Assembly (NCBI GenBank): GCA_949130495.1
Contig: OX422222.1
Coordinates: forward strand, 277,316,109 to 277,380,108
Length of the DNA: 64,000 nt
Direction of reading: 5' to 3'
Source of the DNA: Sambucus nigra
Taxonomy: Eukaryota > Streptophyta > Magnoliopsida > Dipsacales > Adoxaceae
Part shown: in pieces, positions 10,771 through 22,001 of the stretch
Position numbering within the stretch: the first letter of the stretch is position 1
How the letters are laid out: each line of letters starts with the position of its first letter
The notes under the pieces: generated by a model
What the model was told of the DNA's origin: nothing
Database searches by the model: none
What the model saw: the letters and a program-made list of their open reading frames with translations, nothing else
Made by a program: the position numbers and the translations under genes

Positions 10771-11200
10771 CTAGTGGATGCCCGTGCCCGAGGGCACGGC
10801 GATAAATTTACCCCCGTGATAAAAAAAAAATTGAGAAAAAAAATTAAAAATAAAAATAGTTAAAAAAAATTGAGAAAAAATAAAAAAAAATTGAGAAAAA
10901 ATAAAAAATAAATAAAAATTAAAAATTAAAAAAAGAAAAAAATATTTAAAAAATTAATAAAAAATAGTTTTAAAAAATGGGGAAAATATTTAATAAAAAA
11001 ATATAATTTACACGTATTTAAAAAAATACATGTATTTATAATAGTATAATAGTATTTATAATAGTATATATATAACACAAAAAAAAGATAAAAAATAACT
11101 TTTAGCATGACATTTCATGTATGGGCATGAAAGAGAAAAATGTCATGCATAAAAAAAGTGAAGATATTTTGGCAAAATTTTCAAAAACCATGCTCCTTTG

Positions 11201-11201
<1 letters not shown>
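10771..11201. other. AT-rich DNA with a possible transposon end and a small stem-loop
   Basis: The palindrome GCCCGTGCCCGAGGGCACGGC at about 10779 resembles terminal hairpins seen in some plant transposons, but no partner end was found. The rest is repeated AAAATTGAGAAAAA units. At about 11105-11150, GCATGACATTT and AAATGTCATGC form an 11-bp stem. Confidence 0.4.

Positions 11202-11280
<79 letters not shown>
11202..11280. repeat. Compound (TA)n-(GA)n microsatellite
   Basis: About 45 bp of TA repeat then about 34 bp of GA repeat, immediately left of MITE II-b. The layout mirrors the GA tract beside MITE II-a. Confidence 0.95.
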
Positions 11281-11283
<3 letters not shown>

Positions 11284-11660
11284 TGCTATAATACATCACG
11301 CTCTATACATCACCCGTGGATCACACCTAATTCTAGGCCCTATTTTTTTTTTAAATTTATATTTTTTTCTTGAAATTAACCTTCCAATCAACCCTTATGA
11401 AAAAATTTAGGTCAAAATACATTTTGTAGCTATTTTTAAAAAATTCACAAAAAATAGCTAAAAATACCTATAAGGGTCTGCGTCACCAGTTTTTGTGGAT
11501 TTTTTTAAAATAACTACAAAATGTATTTTCACCTAATTTTTTGCATATGGGTTAATTGGAAGGTTAATTTGAAGGAAAAAAATATAAAATTTGAAAAAAA
11601 AGTTTTATAGTGCCTAGAATTAAGTGTGATGTATAGTGCATGATGTAGGTGAGCCTTTCT

Positions 11661-11661
<1 letters not shown>
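11281..11661. mobile_element. Fold-back MITE family II, copy b
   Basis: Arms of about 150 bp (left: ACATCACGCTCTATACATCAC; right: GTGATGTATAGTGCATGATG) pair around a short centre containing GGGTCTGCGTC. The internal AAAATACATTTTGTAG and TACAAAATGTATTTTCACC pair matches the copy at 7876-8240. Microsatellites border both sides. It is non-coding. Confidence 0.82.

Positions 11662-11707
<46 letters not shown>
11662..11707. repeat. Compound (AT)n-(AC)n microsatellite
   Basis: About 28 bp of AT repeat and 18 bp of AC repeat directly follow MITE II-b. Confidence 0.95.
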
Positions 11708-11924
11708 TAAGGGATCTTAGGCAGTCCAACTTAGCGGGTGTCTTGAGAGGATCCTTTAAAAAAGAGAAAGAACGTATGTTACATAAGAAAAGGCTAGTGG
11801 GGCTGTTGAAAAGTCAAAACAAAACCTCACACATCTCACTTTCTCTCTTCCGTCCCTGTACTCAACTGCTGGGAAAAAGTGGGATGGGTTTATTTTTTTT
11901 TTCTCACCAACAATCTCTCACCAG

Positions 11925-12335
11925 CACTATGTCATATATCGAAAATGGCCACGGTTTTGGACCTTAACTCGAACCCATGGACACGGATTTAGGTTATGAC
12001 CATTTTAAGGGTGATCATTTTGAGGGTCACGATTCAAAACTATGACCCTAATAAGGGGTCATGATCGAGTGGGTAATATTAACATTGAAGTGCTGGTCAC
12101 GATTTCTGATCATGAGCCGGTGGTCACGGCTCTAAACCGTGACCCTACATGTGACAAACTTATCGTGGTGTTTTAAGTGGTCACGGTCCCAAACCGTGAC
12201 CACAAAGGGGGTGTTCTACTAATGGTCATGCTTTTGAGCCGTGAACAAAAAAAATTCAAAACCGTGACCATATATTATTTTTTTATTTTTGGTCAAAGGT
12301 TTGGTCATGGCTCAGAAACATGACTATACTTAAAA
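11925..12335. repeat. Cluster of inverted GGTCACGG motifs, probable transposon terminal region
   Basis: GGTCACGG-like words and their complements recur in facing pairs, for example GGTCACGGTCCC/AACCGTGACC at about 12180-12202 and GGTCACGGCTC/AACCGTGACC at about 12125-12146. Such subterminal palindrome clusters are typical of large DNA transposons. The left limit may be CACTATGTCATATATCG at 11925, which would suggest a CACTA end. Alternatively it may be the end of the MULE whose FAR1-type transposase follows at 13078. No right-hand partner was identified. Confidence 0.5.
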
Positions 12336-12503
12336 GAAATAAAATATAATTTTTTGCATTCCAAAAAAATCTGTACAAACCTGTATATATTTCCACAAAT
12401 AAATATTAAACCATCAAATTGTTGAATGCAAACTAACTAATTATTAAGCCACTAACTAATCCATAAATAAAAAAATAATAACACAAAACAAACTAACTAA
12501 CTA

Positions 12504-12728
12504 TTAATCCATAAAAAAAATGCAACTAAATCTGAAATGCCTACATTGAAATAAATCCACTGTCGGCACTTTTTCCCCGCCTAGTACTTCGGCTCTTTTT
12601 CGGCCCTTTTTAGTGGGCATCTCTAGTTGTGATGACGAGGAATTTACTTCAATTAGAGTCATGGGTTTAAAAGGTCGGAACGAAACGTTCATCCCGTTAT
12701 TTATCATATCTGCAGCAAACATGAACAA
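12504..12728 (-). pseudogene. Possible last exon of a minus-strand gene, unidentified
   Basis: On the minus strand, TTTGCTGCAG near 12712 resembles a 3' splice acceptor. It is followed by an open frame of about 65 codons with KKGRKRAE and SSSSQLE segments and a stop. It lies between the GGTCACGG cluster and the FAR1-like gene, so it may be part of the same transposon. I do not recognise the family, and no upstream exon was found. It may also be a chance frame. Confidence 0.25.
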
Positions 12729-13077
12729 ATAATTGAACTTAGTTTAAATCAGATCAGTCCCAAATCAGCTCATATATGAGTTCCAAACCCAAGCAAATGA
12801 ACAGGAAGAACGTTCGTCATATTTTCTATGTTCGTCATATTTTCTTTTTAGCACTTTAACTATGTTCGTCACATTTTTGGGTTTTTAATCTTGTTGAAAC
12901 CTCTATGTTGATGATTTTTTGTTAAACAAAATTTAATTTTCTTGGTTGAATAATTTTTTAATTTCTTTTTGTAACTTGATGAGACCTTAATCTTGATAAT
13001 TTTTTGTTCCACAAAATTTAACTATGATTTTTAGCGTAACTACTAATGTTATTTATTATTTATTGGTCTTATTTAAA
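12729..13077. other. Spacer, nothing recognised
   Basis: AT-rich DNA with two or three short imperfect repeats of GTTCGTCATATTTTCT near 12812-12875. No gene is seen. Confidence 0.5.
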
Positions 13078-14976
13078 ATGGATAACGAGGAATTCAAACA
13101 AGATATTGCAGAAAAATTACATTGGGATGTGGGGGGTGGTATGGAATTTGAAATACAAAGTACGCTAAATGTTGAGAATGAGTAATGTGTTGAGTCATAT
13201 TCTAGACATACTGATACGGTATACAATCCTGAAATAACACAAGAATTGAAGCCTAAATTGCGACAGAAGTTTAAAATAGTTGATGATGCTAAGAAATTCT
13301 ATATCGATTGTGCATGAGAATCTGGTTTTAGTGTTAGAAATTATTCTAAAAAAAATGCAGAACGGGTGAGAGAATTAGGAAAGATTTTGTTTGTTGAAAA
13401 CACTGGAATGGTACACTTCAATCCGACACTAGAGTGAAAAGGCATCGGGTTTCAATTAAAGTTGGTTAAAATGCAAAACTTACAGTTGTAATGTCTCAAA
13501 ATGGCTTATAAGATGTTAGTGTATTTGATGAGGATTATTGTCATCCATTAGCTACTCCAAGAAAAACACATCTTTTGCATTCTGACCAGCAAGTGTCAAG
13601 TGCTCAAAAGTCATTGACTCAACAGCTTGACTTGGTTAATATTCCAAAACATCAATAATTAAATTTACTTAGTTTGCAAGCGGGGGTTTTGAAAATATTA
13701 GGTGTGCGCAATGAGATTTATATAACCACGGAAGGGATAAATACAAAGTGTTGAAGGGGCATAATGAGGATATTCTTCACGAGTACTCAAAATTAGAACA
13801 ATAAAAAAAATCATTCATTTTTTCAATATTAAAGCAAATGATGAAAATAAAATTACCCATTGTTTTTTAGATGATGCCACCTCGAGACAAGCATACACCT
13901 TTTTTGGGAATGTTATTATTTTTTACAAAACATACAACACTAATCGATATGGAATCATATTAATAGGGGTAAATTATACTTGTCAAACAATAATATTTCT
14001 TGCACAATCTTGAGTGGTGAGTCTATTGATTCTTTTATTTGACTATTCAACTAATTTTTAAAAGCTATGCCCGGGGAGGCACCTAACATAATAATAACCG
14101 ATTAAGATCCCACCATGACATATGAAATTTCCAAAACACTATCAATGACCTTTCATAGATATTGTTTTTGGTACATTTTAACCAAATTTTCTGAGAAATT
14201 AGATTCGGTTAAATATAGTGCTTACTATGAGGAATTTTCAAAGTGTATTTGGGGATCGGAGTTAATGGAATAGTTTGATGTGATATGGACGAAACTTATT
14301 AACAAAAGTGATTCAAGCGAGAATAAATGGATAAATTAATGTATCAAATCTATTCAAAACGGGTGTCGGTGTATGTTAATCATGTTTTTTTTGGAAAAAA
14401 TATCAACTAGCCAACATGTGGAAATCTCTTGTGCGTTCTTCAAAAAAATATATTTTAAAAAATAACTCATTGGTTGATTTTAATATTCAATTTGGTAGGG
14501 GACTTATGCGTTAATGCCAAGGATCAGAAATATTTGGTTGAGAAGCCTAAGTTAAAAATTATCCATGATTTTTTTTATTCATATGGTTGATGTCTACACA
14601 AATGAATTCACGTATAGATTTGAGCTTGTTAAGGGGGATGAAATCCATCGTTAGTACAAGAATAAAACATCACAATTGTGGGTAATAAAATATGATAAAG
14701 TATTGAATTTTTCTTCATGTGATTGTAAGAAATTTGAGTGCTCTAGAAACCCTTGTAGACATGTTTTAGGATACTTACAAAAAATGCAGGATTATGAAAA
14801 ATTACCGGATCAATACATTTTGAGTAGGTGGACTAAAGTGATAAATTCGGGGTGGTTGTGGATGATAGTGGCTGTGAAATTATTGATGATAAGTCATATA
14901 TAATAAAGAGGTCATAATTAATTCAAATGACATTAGGTGTGGTTGATAAAGCTCGTACTATCTAAGAAGAAACAAA
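13078..14976 (+). pseudogene. Decayed FAR1/FRS-type MULE transposase, 5' and middle part
   Basis: Successive frames carry the signatures of a FAR1-related (Mutator-like) transposase in the expected order. A FAR1 DNA-binding segment lies near 13280-13400 (DDAKKFYIDCA, then GFSVRNYSKKN). The MULE catalytic core start is near 13865-14010 (FGNVIIFYKTYNTNRYG), where the usual first catalytic Asp appears as Tyr. The HRYCFWYILTKFSEKL block is at about 14145-14195. A SWIM zinc finger is near 14715-14765 (CDCKKFE...NPCRH, a CxC...CxH pattern). In-frame stops and frameshifts occur throughout, so it is not functional. The start ATGGATAACGAGG is the first plausible Met. The gene is cut at 14976 by an LTR insertion and resumes at 25352. 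Domesticated FAR1/FHY3 relatives are transcription factors, but the decay here argues for a dead transposon. Confidence 0.8.
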
Positions 14977-15017
14977 TGTAATACCCCGTATATTTTGGAA
15001 ATAAAATAAAATTAATA

Positions 15018-15330
15018 AGGATTAATTCAATTCGGTGAAATTAATTAATGAAGGTTTTGAGATTGGACTTTAATGATTTAGAATTGATTTAGAATTCTAA
15101 ATCATCTTATTCAAGAATTTAGAATTGAAATTGAATTAATCCTTATTAATTTTATCTAAATCATCTTATTCAAGAATTTAGAATTGAATTGAAATCATCT
15201 TATCTAAATCATCTTATTCAAGAATTTAGAATTGAAATTAATTCAAATGGCATTAGGTGTGGTTGATAAGGATTAATTCAACTCGGTGTTATAAATTTTA
15301 GATTGGACTTTAATGATTTAGAATAAATCA
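15018..15330. repeat. Patchwork duplication near the LTR start
   Basis: The segment GATTGGACTTTAATG occurs at about 15063 and 15300. TCTTATTCAAGAATTTAG occurs three times between 15107 and 15230. AGGATTAATTCAA(T/C)TCGG occurs at about 15018 and 15268. A ~33-bp piece (15238-15270, containing GCATTAGGTGTGGTTGATA) nearly matches DNA just outside the LTR at 14914-14948. The direct repeats are clear; their origin is inferred. Confidence 0.75.
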
Positions 15331-16993
15331 GAAGGGATTTTATTTTGCTTAAAAAGTATTTTACGTGTGTCACGTCACAATTAAAATATATATTTTGGAT
15401 AAAAATATTCCGAACACACTTTGAGAGGTATTTTGGGCTCGTTCAGACGTTTTAGACCCTTAGGAATGGTCCCAGGGTATATATATGAGTTGGGTAATTA
15501 TTGAACTAATTAGATTATGTATTTAGGCTCATTTGGGGGTCCAAAGTTAGGACTTAAAGCCCAACTCAGGAATTAAAGACTAACATTATTTTATTAGAGT
15601 TAACCCACTAATTTGGGAGTTGCATCCAAGAAACCTAGACATAACCACCCAAGAGTAGGAGGAAGGATATCTTAGGAGAAGGAAGAGAGGCTCCTCTACC
15701 CAACCTTGGACAAGGATTCTCTTTCCATTCTTATTCAATTTGTGTTATTCTTATATTAATGTTAACTCCATGTTTATATTTAAGGTTGAATCATGTTTTG
15801 AGACTGCAAAATTAGAGATCTTTATATTAATGCAAAATTTGATGACTAGTACATGATCCAAACGTAGATCCATAATCCTTTGTATTGAATTTGTATTCAT
15901 GTGATTTAAATTGAGGAATTATTTAGAAAGCATATTGTAGAAACCTTTCAACAAATCTGGAGATTTATGGAGTAATCTAAGAAGAAATCTAGAAATTTCA
16001 TGTTCATAAGTTCTTAACAAATTCTTGATAATTTGATGATAATCTAGGGTTGGATTTGGGGTTTAATCTTATGTATAATGATCCTATGATGTTTTAGAGC
16101 CTATATCTATATCCTTCCATTAAGTTTTTAGATCATAAAAATGAAAATTTATGAAGGAGGTTTTGATGATAAAATTCCTGTAATGAAATTTCGTAGCAGA
16201 TCCGGGCTTCTGCCCATGTCCGAATCATTTTGATCTTTAGGTTAATCGATTTGGCTGCTTAGCGAATCGATTCGGCTGAAAGGCGAATCGATTCGATTTT
16301 GCCCAGGAATCCAGTTTTGCTTGTCTTTGATGGTTTAAGCTTTGGATATTTATCTAAGTGAGGGCCAATGGTTATTAGAACATATTAAGAGTTTTATTTT
16401 GGACCTGTATAAGTATTTAACAGGGACGGGTTCGTAATATAGAGGTGCATGCATGATGACTTAGGATGCAAGTTATCCACACGAATAAGATGATTTACAC
16501 AAAATTCTTGAATAAAGCCATTTAAAATAAGTGGATTAGATGGCATAGTTATACTTAGTTGATTTAGGGAATTTCGATAGGGGTACATGGAGGGTAAGAC
16601 CCTAAGAGATACGCTAATAATATTATGATTAATTCAAGGTGAATTAAAATAAAAAGAAACATTTATTTGAGATAAGTCGAATGTAAGAGGTTAAAATTAA
16701 TTATTAATTTCCTTAAATGATTACCGTATATCGATGTTAAATAGGAAGGTATCTTAAGCCTAGGGGGCTAAGTCTATATGGTTAATGTCGGTGGTGATAG
16801 TAGTGAGGCTACTTATCCATATTAGAGGATCTCTAATATATGTACATATAATCCTTATTCACCGTAGTTGACTCCTTATATATGTACATATAAACCTTAT
16901 TCAAATGGTTACCAGAAGCGAATAATGATTAATAATCTGGAATGATTTAAGTCTAATTCAAGAGAACAACATGCTAAAATCATTAATTGTATT

Positions 16994-17195
16994 GGTAAGG
17001 TTAGTCTAGGGATAACTATACCTATAATGATATGATAAGGTTAGTTTGGGGATAACTATACCTATAATTGTATTGGTAAGGTTAGTTTGGGAACAACTAT
17101 CCCTATAATTGTACTGGTAAGGGTAGTTTGAAAATAATTATACCTATAATGTTTTGAAAAGGTTAATTTTGGATTAACCGTATCTATATATTTAA
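16994..17195 (+). repeat. 41-bp minisatellite, 4-5 units
   Basis: GGTAAGGTTAGT followed by an ACTATACCTATAAT-like end recurs with starts near 16994, 17034, 17075 and 17116 (periods 40-41 bp). A weaker fifth unit runs to about 17195. It lies inside the solo LTR. Confidence 0.85.
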
Positions 17196-17753
17196 AGAGA
17201 AATAAATGATGAAGCAAAGGTAATTTTAAGTCTAAAAGGCAATGTGTGGGACTTAATATTTAATCGGGAAGTGGTCGTAGAATATCAACTTAAAATGTGT
17301 TATGTAATAACGGGCTATAAAAAGTTATGGTTAAGCCGGAAGGGCTATATTAACATGGATGGGTATTTCCTTGGGTAAAGGTAGTTATAAAGTAACTACT
17401 TATACATATTGGATAATAATATGTGTTATATTATTTGTGTGGACATACCAATGTTCGTGGACGATTTTATCGGCTTGGGGGTTCGTGCGTTCGGACTGCG
17501 TAACACATTCCAACAAAGGTGGGCTTGGCGATTATGTAGGTCATATAGGTAGTACGTGGAGGCGCCATCTATGAGAGGTAGGTGTTGACGCTGATAGCCT
17601 TTGTCGTCGCTGGGTATGGGCTGTGAACTAGTATCCTTGTAGGGACCGCCCCCAACTTACGTGTGTTTTATGGTGTTCGCTTTGGATAAGAGATTCCTCC
17701 GGACTTGCTGATAGAGCACGAATGAGACACCAACGGTAGATGCCTTTGTGTGT

Positions 17754-17756
<3 letters not shown>

Positions 17757-17804
<48 letters not shown>

Positions 17805-17817
17805 TTATTTATTTTTA
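17757..17817. repeat. (AT)n-(TTTA)n microsatellite
   Basis: About 45 bp of AT repeat followed by three TTTA units, within the solo LTR. Confidence 0.9.
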
Positions 17818-19200
17818 TATATTTATCTATTTACGCATTGTGGCGTGGCTTACATGGGAATGTGACCTCTTAGTCTAAAGATGTAGACAATGGCTAGTTA
17901 TAATAAAGTTGGGTTAATAGAATGATGTGAATAATTAAGGACGAAGATAAGTCATAATGAATAATCTGGTAGACAGTTATTAATGAGAATATTAATTGGG
18001 TAGTCTAAGAAAGTAGACAATAATTAAAGAGAATAAATAATGGGGTAGCCAATTATTAATGAGAATAATAATTTGGTAATCTAAGAAAATGAAACTTATA
18101 GTCTAACGGGGTAGACGACAAGAAGGATGAATTAAATCATTAAATGATTTGAAGAGACAAGGGTTATGGAATATTATGATGTAAAAATATGCACCGAGTT
18201 TATGTAAATTGTGTAGTTAACATTATGAAATCCATTCGGGGATTAAGGTGCTAGACATAAGTACCCACTTTTAGTTAACACGTAGCTAGATGACTTATTC
18301 TTTACATGACAGATTAAATAATGGAAGTTACAATTGGAATTTTATTTGAGGATACGAGTAGGACTGCTTCTAGATGAAATGTGAGGTACTTGTTACATGT
18401 GAGTATCGATGGAGAGACGTGAAGTCTGAGTTAGTAATAATTTGCATATTTACTGGTGAAGAATCCTAGCAACTCTTAGGCTCTAACCAAAATTATAAAT
18501 GTTTTTTCCCCAGTTATTCTTAATAGCAAGGATAACAGGACCGACGATGGATCAGACTTGCAGTTGCATTGGACATAGTGGATTTCTCTCCATTAATTCT
18601 AGTGTAGGTTGTACTTCGGCATTTTGTCAATTTATTTCACATTGGTATTTGTACGGGCATAAGCCCAAGAGTTTATTTATATCATTTGTACTTAGCTTTA
18701 CATTATGGAGAGTGTATGATGATTCAATTTTTATTATTCATGTATTAGATTAGTTTTATTCAAATGTTTTTATTCATTGTGAATTTTGATATAAAATACA
18801 GAAACTTTAAGGAGAAAATTTCCAATTGAGTCCATGTATAGTTTTGACTTATTCTCGGAACAAAACATGTTTAAGTCATAGGTAGATTTTTATTGTCCAA
18901 TCTACTCAGAGACTATGACGTGTCGAAGATTAATTGAAGATGTTGCGACAAAGCTTCAAGGAATTAATTATACCGAAGTTTAATTGGTGCGAATTTCCCG
19001 TCTTTAAAGTTTAATTGCATTCCGAGATCACTCAGGTATGAATGCATAATGTTAATGAAACTTAGAATTTTATTTTAGCAAAATAAGGATGTTATTTTTA
19101 AAAAGAAAATGTTTTAAAGTGTTTTACCTGTTAACACTTTGTTTCGGGCTGGTAAGGATGGATTAGAGTTTGATTTGGTTTGGAGTCTAACCTGGTCACT

Positions 19201-19277
19201 ATCGTTCAAATGACATACGATGTCATTCGAATGAGAGCTGCTGTCGTTAGAACGACCCAGTATCTCACTCGAATAAG
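19201..19277 (+). promoter_or_regulatory. Phased palindrome array in element A 5' LTR
   Basis: Four 14-bp imperfect palindromes start at 19201, 19222, 19243 and 19264, exactly 21 bp apart: ATCGTTCAAATGAC, GTCATTCGAATGAG, GTCGTTAGAACGAC and CTCACTCGAATAAG. The last ends about 23 bp before the TATA-like box. The spacing puts each unit on the same DNA face. A promoter or silencing role is inferred from position only. Confidence 0.8.
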
Positions 19278-19300
19278 AGATGCCACCGCCTTAAAATAAT

Positions 19301-19308
19301 TATAAATA
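19301..19308 (+). promoter_or_regulatory. TATA-like box, element A 5' LTR
   Basis: TATAAATA lies directly downstream of the palindrome array and is preserved at 24505-24512 in the 3' LTR. It likely marks the end of U3 and the start of transcription about 30 bp on. Confidence 0.6.
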
Positions 19309-20035
19309 TGTTGTTCCAGTTTTCTCAAAGTGAGTGCAGTACGAAAAATAGTTTACCATCCAAAGAGTTTTCTGCATAAAATTTTCTAAGTGTTTTCACT
19401 ATAAAACATCCTTAGAGTTTTACAAAGATCTGAGTTATCATTAGCATGTGTTTATGTGATATTTTTTGCACTAAGTTAGGTTTGTTCAACACTTGAACAT
19501 ATTGGGTTTGCGATGGAGAAGATAAGAAGGCTACTTTCATGTTCAATATCGTAGATGACACAAGGCCGTATCGATGGATACCGAGGCATTCATGGAGGCG
19601 ATTGCTATGGACGAGCATCGTGGAAGAAGGTTACTTTTCGCATGGTCCCTGTGAAGATTGGTAGAAGATCAGAGGAGCGTCAAGTCTCGTGGGTGGATCG
19701 AGTTATTGTATAAGACTATCGTCTGACTTTGTAAAACCATTGTCATAGTGATTGTCTGGCCTGGGTCATCCGAGTTTTTTTTTCCGATTGGGTTTTTCTT
19801 CGTACATCGGCGTTGTGAGTATTGATTTACTTTATTTTAATTGCTTTAATACTAGTTGCATGTTTAGGGTTAAACAAGATAAAATTTGATTAAGTTAACT
19901 TGTGTCACAATTTGGTATGGTTTGATAAAATTGAAAAGAGTTTTTCAACAGAGCAAATTGGTTTGTATTCATCCTTAACTTAATTTTTCTCAAGCAAAAA
20001 TTTTTGTTTAAAGTTATATACGGGGACTTACAAAG

Positions 20036-20048
20036 TGGTATCCGATCT
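20036..20048 (+). other. Primer binding site, element A
   Basis: TGGTATCCGATCT starts 3 bp after the LTR. Copia elements usually have TGGTATCAGAGC here, complementary to the 3' end of initiator Met tRNA; this copy matches over TGGTATC and is otherwise mutated. Confidence 0.8.
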
Positions 20049-20092
20049 AGAAATACATTTTTATTGTATTTGATCCCTTTTTGCTTGTAAAG

Positions 20093-22001
20093 ATGAATTT
20101 TAGAAATTATGATATTTTTCGCACTTCTGTATTTTACGGCACTAATTATGCTTATTGAAAAATGCGAATGAGAAGTGCTTTAAAATCCATTGATGAGCGT
20201 GTCTGGATAGCTGTTGAAAAAGGTTAGTCACCACCTGTCACACGAGAGGGTGAGGTCACTAGTTAGAAACCTGTTGAGTCATGGACTGAGACTGAACATA
20301 GGCTTGCACTATATAACTATAAAGGTTTGCACGTTATTTTGTCACATGTCACACCTAGAGAGTATAATAGTATCATGACTTGTGAAACATCAAAAGAAGT
20401 TTGGGATACACTGACACTCACTCACGAGGGCACGAACACGGTTAGGGCATCTAAGTTGCAAAATCTCACTACAGAGTTTGAGACAATTAAGATGTTAGAG
20501 AGTGAGACATTTGATGAGTTTTACACTAGGTTGTCTATGATTGTTAATTCAACATTTAACCTAGGTGAGATGATTCTCTATAACCGAGTGATTAAGAAAA
20601 TTTTGAGATCATTACCGAGAAAGTTTGATGCGAAAGTTACCATTATGAATTCCCTTGGTATGCTTAACTCGTCGAAACTAGAAGAGATCGTAGGTGACCT
20701 ACAAACCTATGAACTAGATATGTTTACCTCCAAGCAAGTTCCAAAGAAAGAAAAGGGCATTGCTTTGAAAGCCTTGAAGGAGGAAACTAAAGTTTCGAAT
20801 AACGATTCCAATTCCGACTCTGAGGATGTCGTCTTGTTAGTAAAGAAGTTCAAAAAGTTTCTTCAATTTTAAAAACAATCGAAAGATACTAAAAAGTTTA
20901 AGAAATTCAAGAACAATTGAGACTCCCCCCCTAAGGATAAGACTGAGAAACCTAAAAGAGATGAGTCTGATAGATGTTTCGGGTGCGAGGGGTATGGTCG
21001 CAAAGTAGTCGAGTGTACCACTAGACTTAAGAAAGAGGGCAATAGACCGATAGCATACAAAGTAACCTTAAGTGGTAGTGAATTGAAAGAGGGAGAGAGC
21101 TCCCACATTGAGCATAACTTTATTGCATTTATGTCATGTCATGTGAGCGATGATGATATATCTTCCCCCGAGGATACTCATGTGCATGACACTTCCAAGA
21201 CTGTTGAAAGTGCTTCCCTAGAGGGTGAGGGTGAGGGTGAGGATGATGAGAGAGAGGATGAGGAGATCTACGTAGGTGAGTTACGAGTTGCATTTTGAGA
21301 GTTGCTTAAGGAGACGGTGAATGTGAAAAAGGCTAACTCAAAATTGCAAGTTAAGTTGATTGAGCGTGCTGTAGAAAATAATGATGCGTTGATTGAGGAT
21401 CATTTAGGACATGGGAAAAGAAGCTTAGGGAAAAGATAGAGTACGTCGATAAAGAGAGAGACAGCCTTAGAGGTCTGATGGAGGCTTTGAAAAAGGAGAT
21501 TTTTAAGTTTAAGGAGTCTAGGCATCTACTTGAGTCTAGGATTAAGGAGTTGGAGGAGAGCTTGAAAGACTCATCTAGAGTTAAGTTTGACTTGGAGTCT
21601 AGGTCAAATAAATTGGATAGGATGTTAGGCACCGTCCAAGTCAAGAAAAATAGGTTTGGTATAGGATACGAGGAGAGAGTTGTTACCATTCCCAAAGCTA
21701 ATACCAATCGTGTGAGAGAGCCCACTAGGAACGTGAGGAGAGGTCAATATTTTGGTAATCATTCCCGCCATCTTTATACCTACACACATTGCGGTAGGAA
21801 ATGTCACCTTAGACGTTTTGATATGACCTTAGGAATGCTCCTAAGAAGTTTACGAATAAAGTTGTGTCGGTTTCCAAAAAATGCACCCGTTATGTTACAC
21901 CTACTTGGGTTAGAAAATCGGACTTAGAGGCTTTAGGACTAAAACTTCATGGTTCTCATTTGGTTGCACTTGATTCTTCCTATGCTAAATCTAAAGGTTG
22001 A
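20093..22001 (+). pseudogene. Copia gag pseudogene, element A
   Basis: Reading from ATG at 20093, the N-terminus (VFYGTNYAY, KMRMRSALKSIDERVW) matches the short N-terminal copia gag domain (DUF4219). It is followed by a UBN2-type gag domain that is open over 181 codons (20327-20872), with CETSKEVWDTL, LQNLTTEFETIKM and FDEFYTRLS. Next come an acidic region and a first zinc-knuckle-like segment, CFGCEGYGRKVVEC, in which the CCHC His is Arg. A coiled-coil region follows (ESRIKELEESLKDSSR), then a second knuckle-like segment, THCGRKCHLRRF, lacking its last Cys. Gag would form the virus-like particle and bind the element RNA. Several stops (the first is Trp to stop near 20157) and frameshifts make it non-functional. 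The frame ends at TGA 21999. Confidence 0.85.

Larger units (their letters stand above)
14977..18805. mobile_element. Solo LTR (Tekay/Del-like start), left portion
   Basis: It begins TGTAATACCCCGTA, a start common in LTRs of Tekay/Del-type Ty3/gypsy chromoviruses. With the right portion (25243-25346, ending TTTTTACA) it makes a ~3.9-kb sequence bounded by TG...CA and flanked by the 5-bp duplication ACAAA (14972-14976 and 25347-25351). No gag or pol is seen inside apart from the later insertion, so it reads as one solo LTR left by recombination. The interior contains a local rearranged duplication, a 41-bp minisatellite and an AT tract. Element A interrupts it at 18805. Confidence 0.75.
18806..20032 (+). 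repeat. Element A 5' LTR
   Basis: A 1227-bp direct repeat matching 24002-25237 throughout, starting TTTAAGGAG (eroded from TGTAAGGA as in element C) and ending GGGGACTTACA. It contains the phased palindrome array and TATA-like box described separately. Confidence 0.92.

Noticed and set aside
17359..17574. 71-codon frame in the solo LTR
   Set aside because: No similarity recognised, and it lies inside a non-coding LTR; likely chance.
19201..19277. Heat-shock elements (as in the heat-responsive copia ONSEN)
   Set aside because: The canonical element needs TTC and GAA separated by 2 bp in alternating units. Here TTC and GAA abut (TTCGAA) and units are 21-22 bp apart, so the pattern does not fit.
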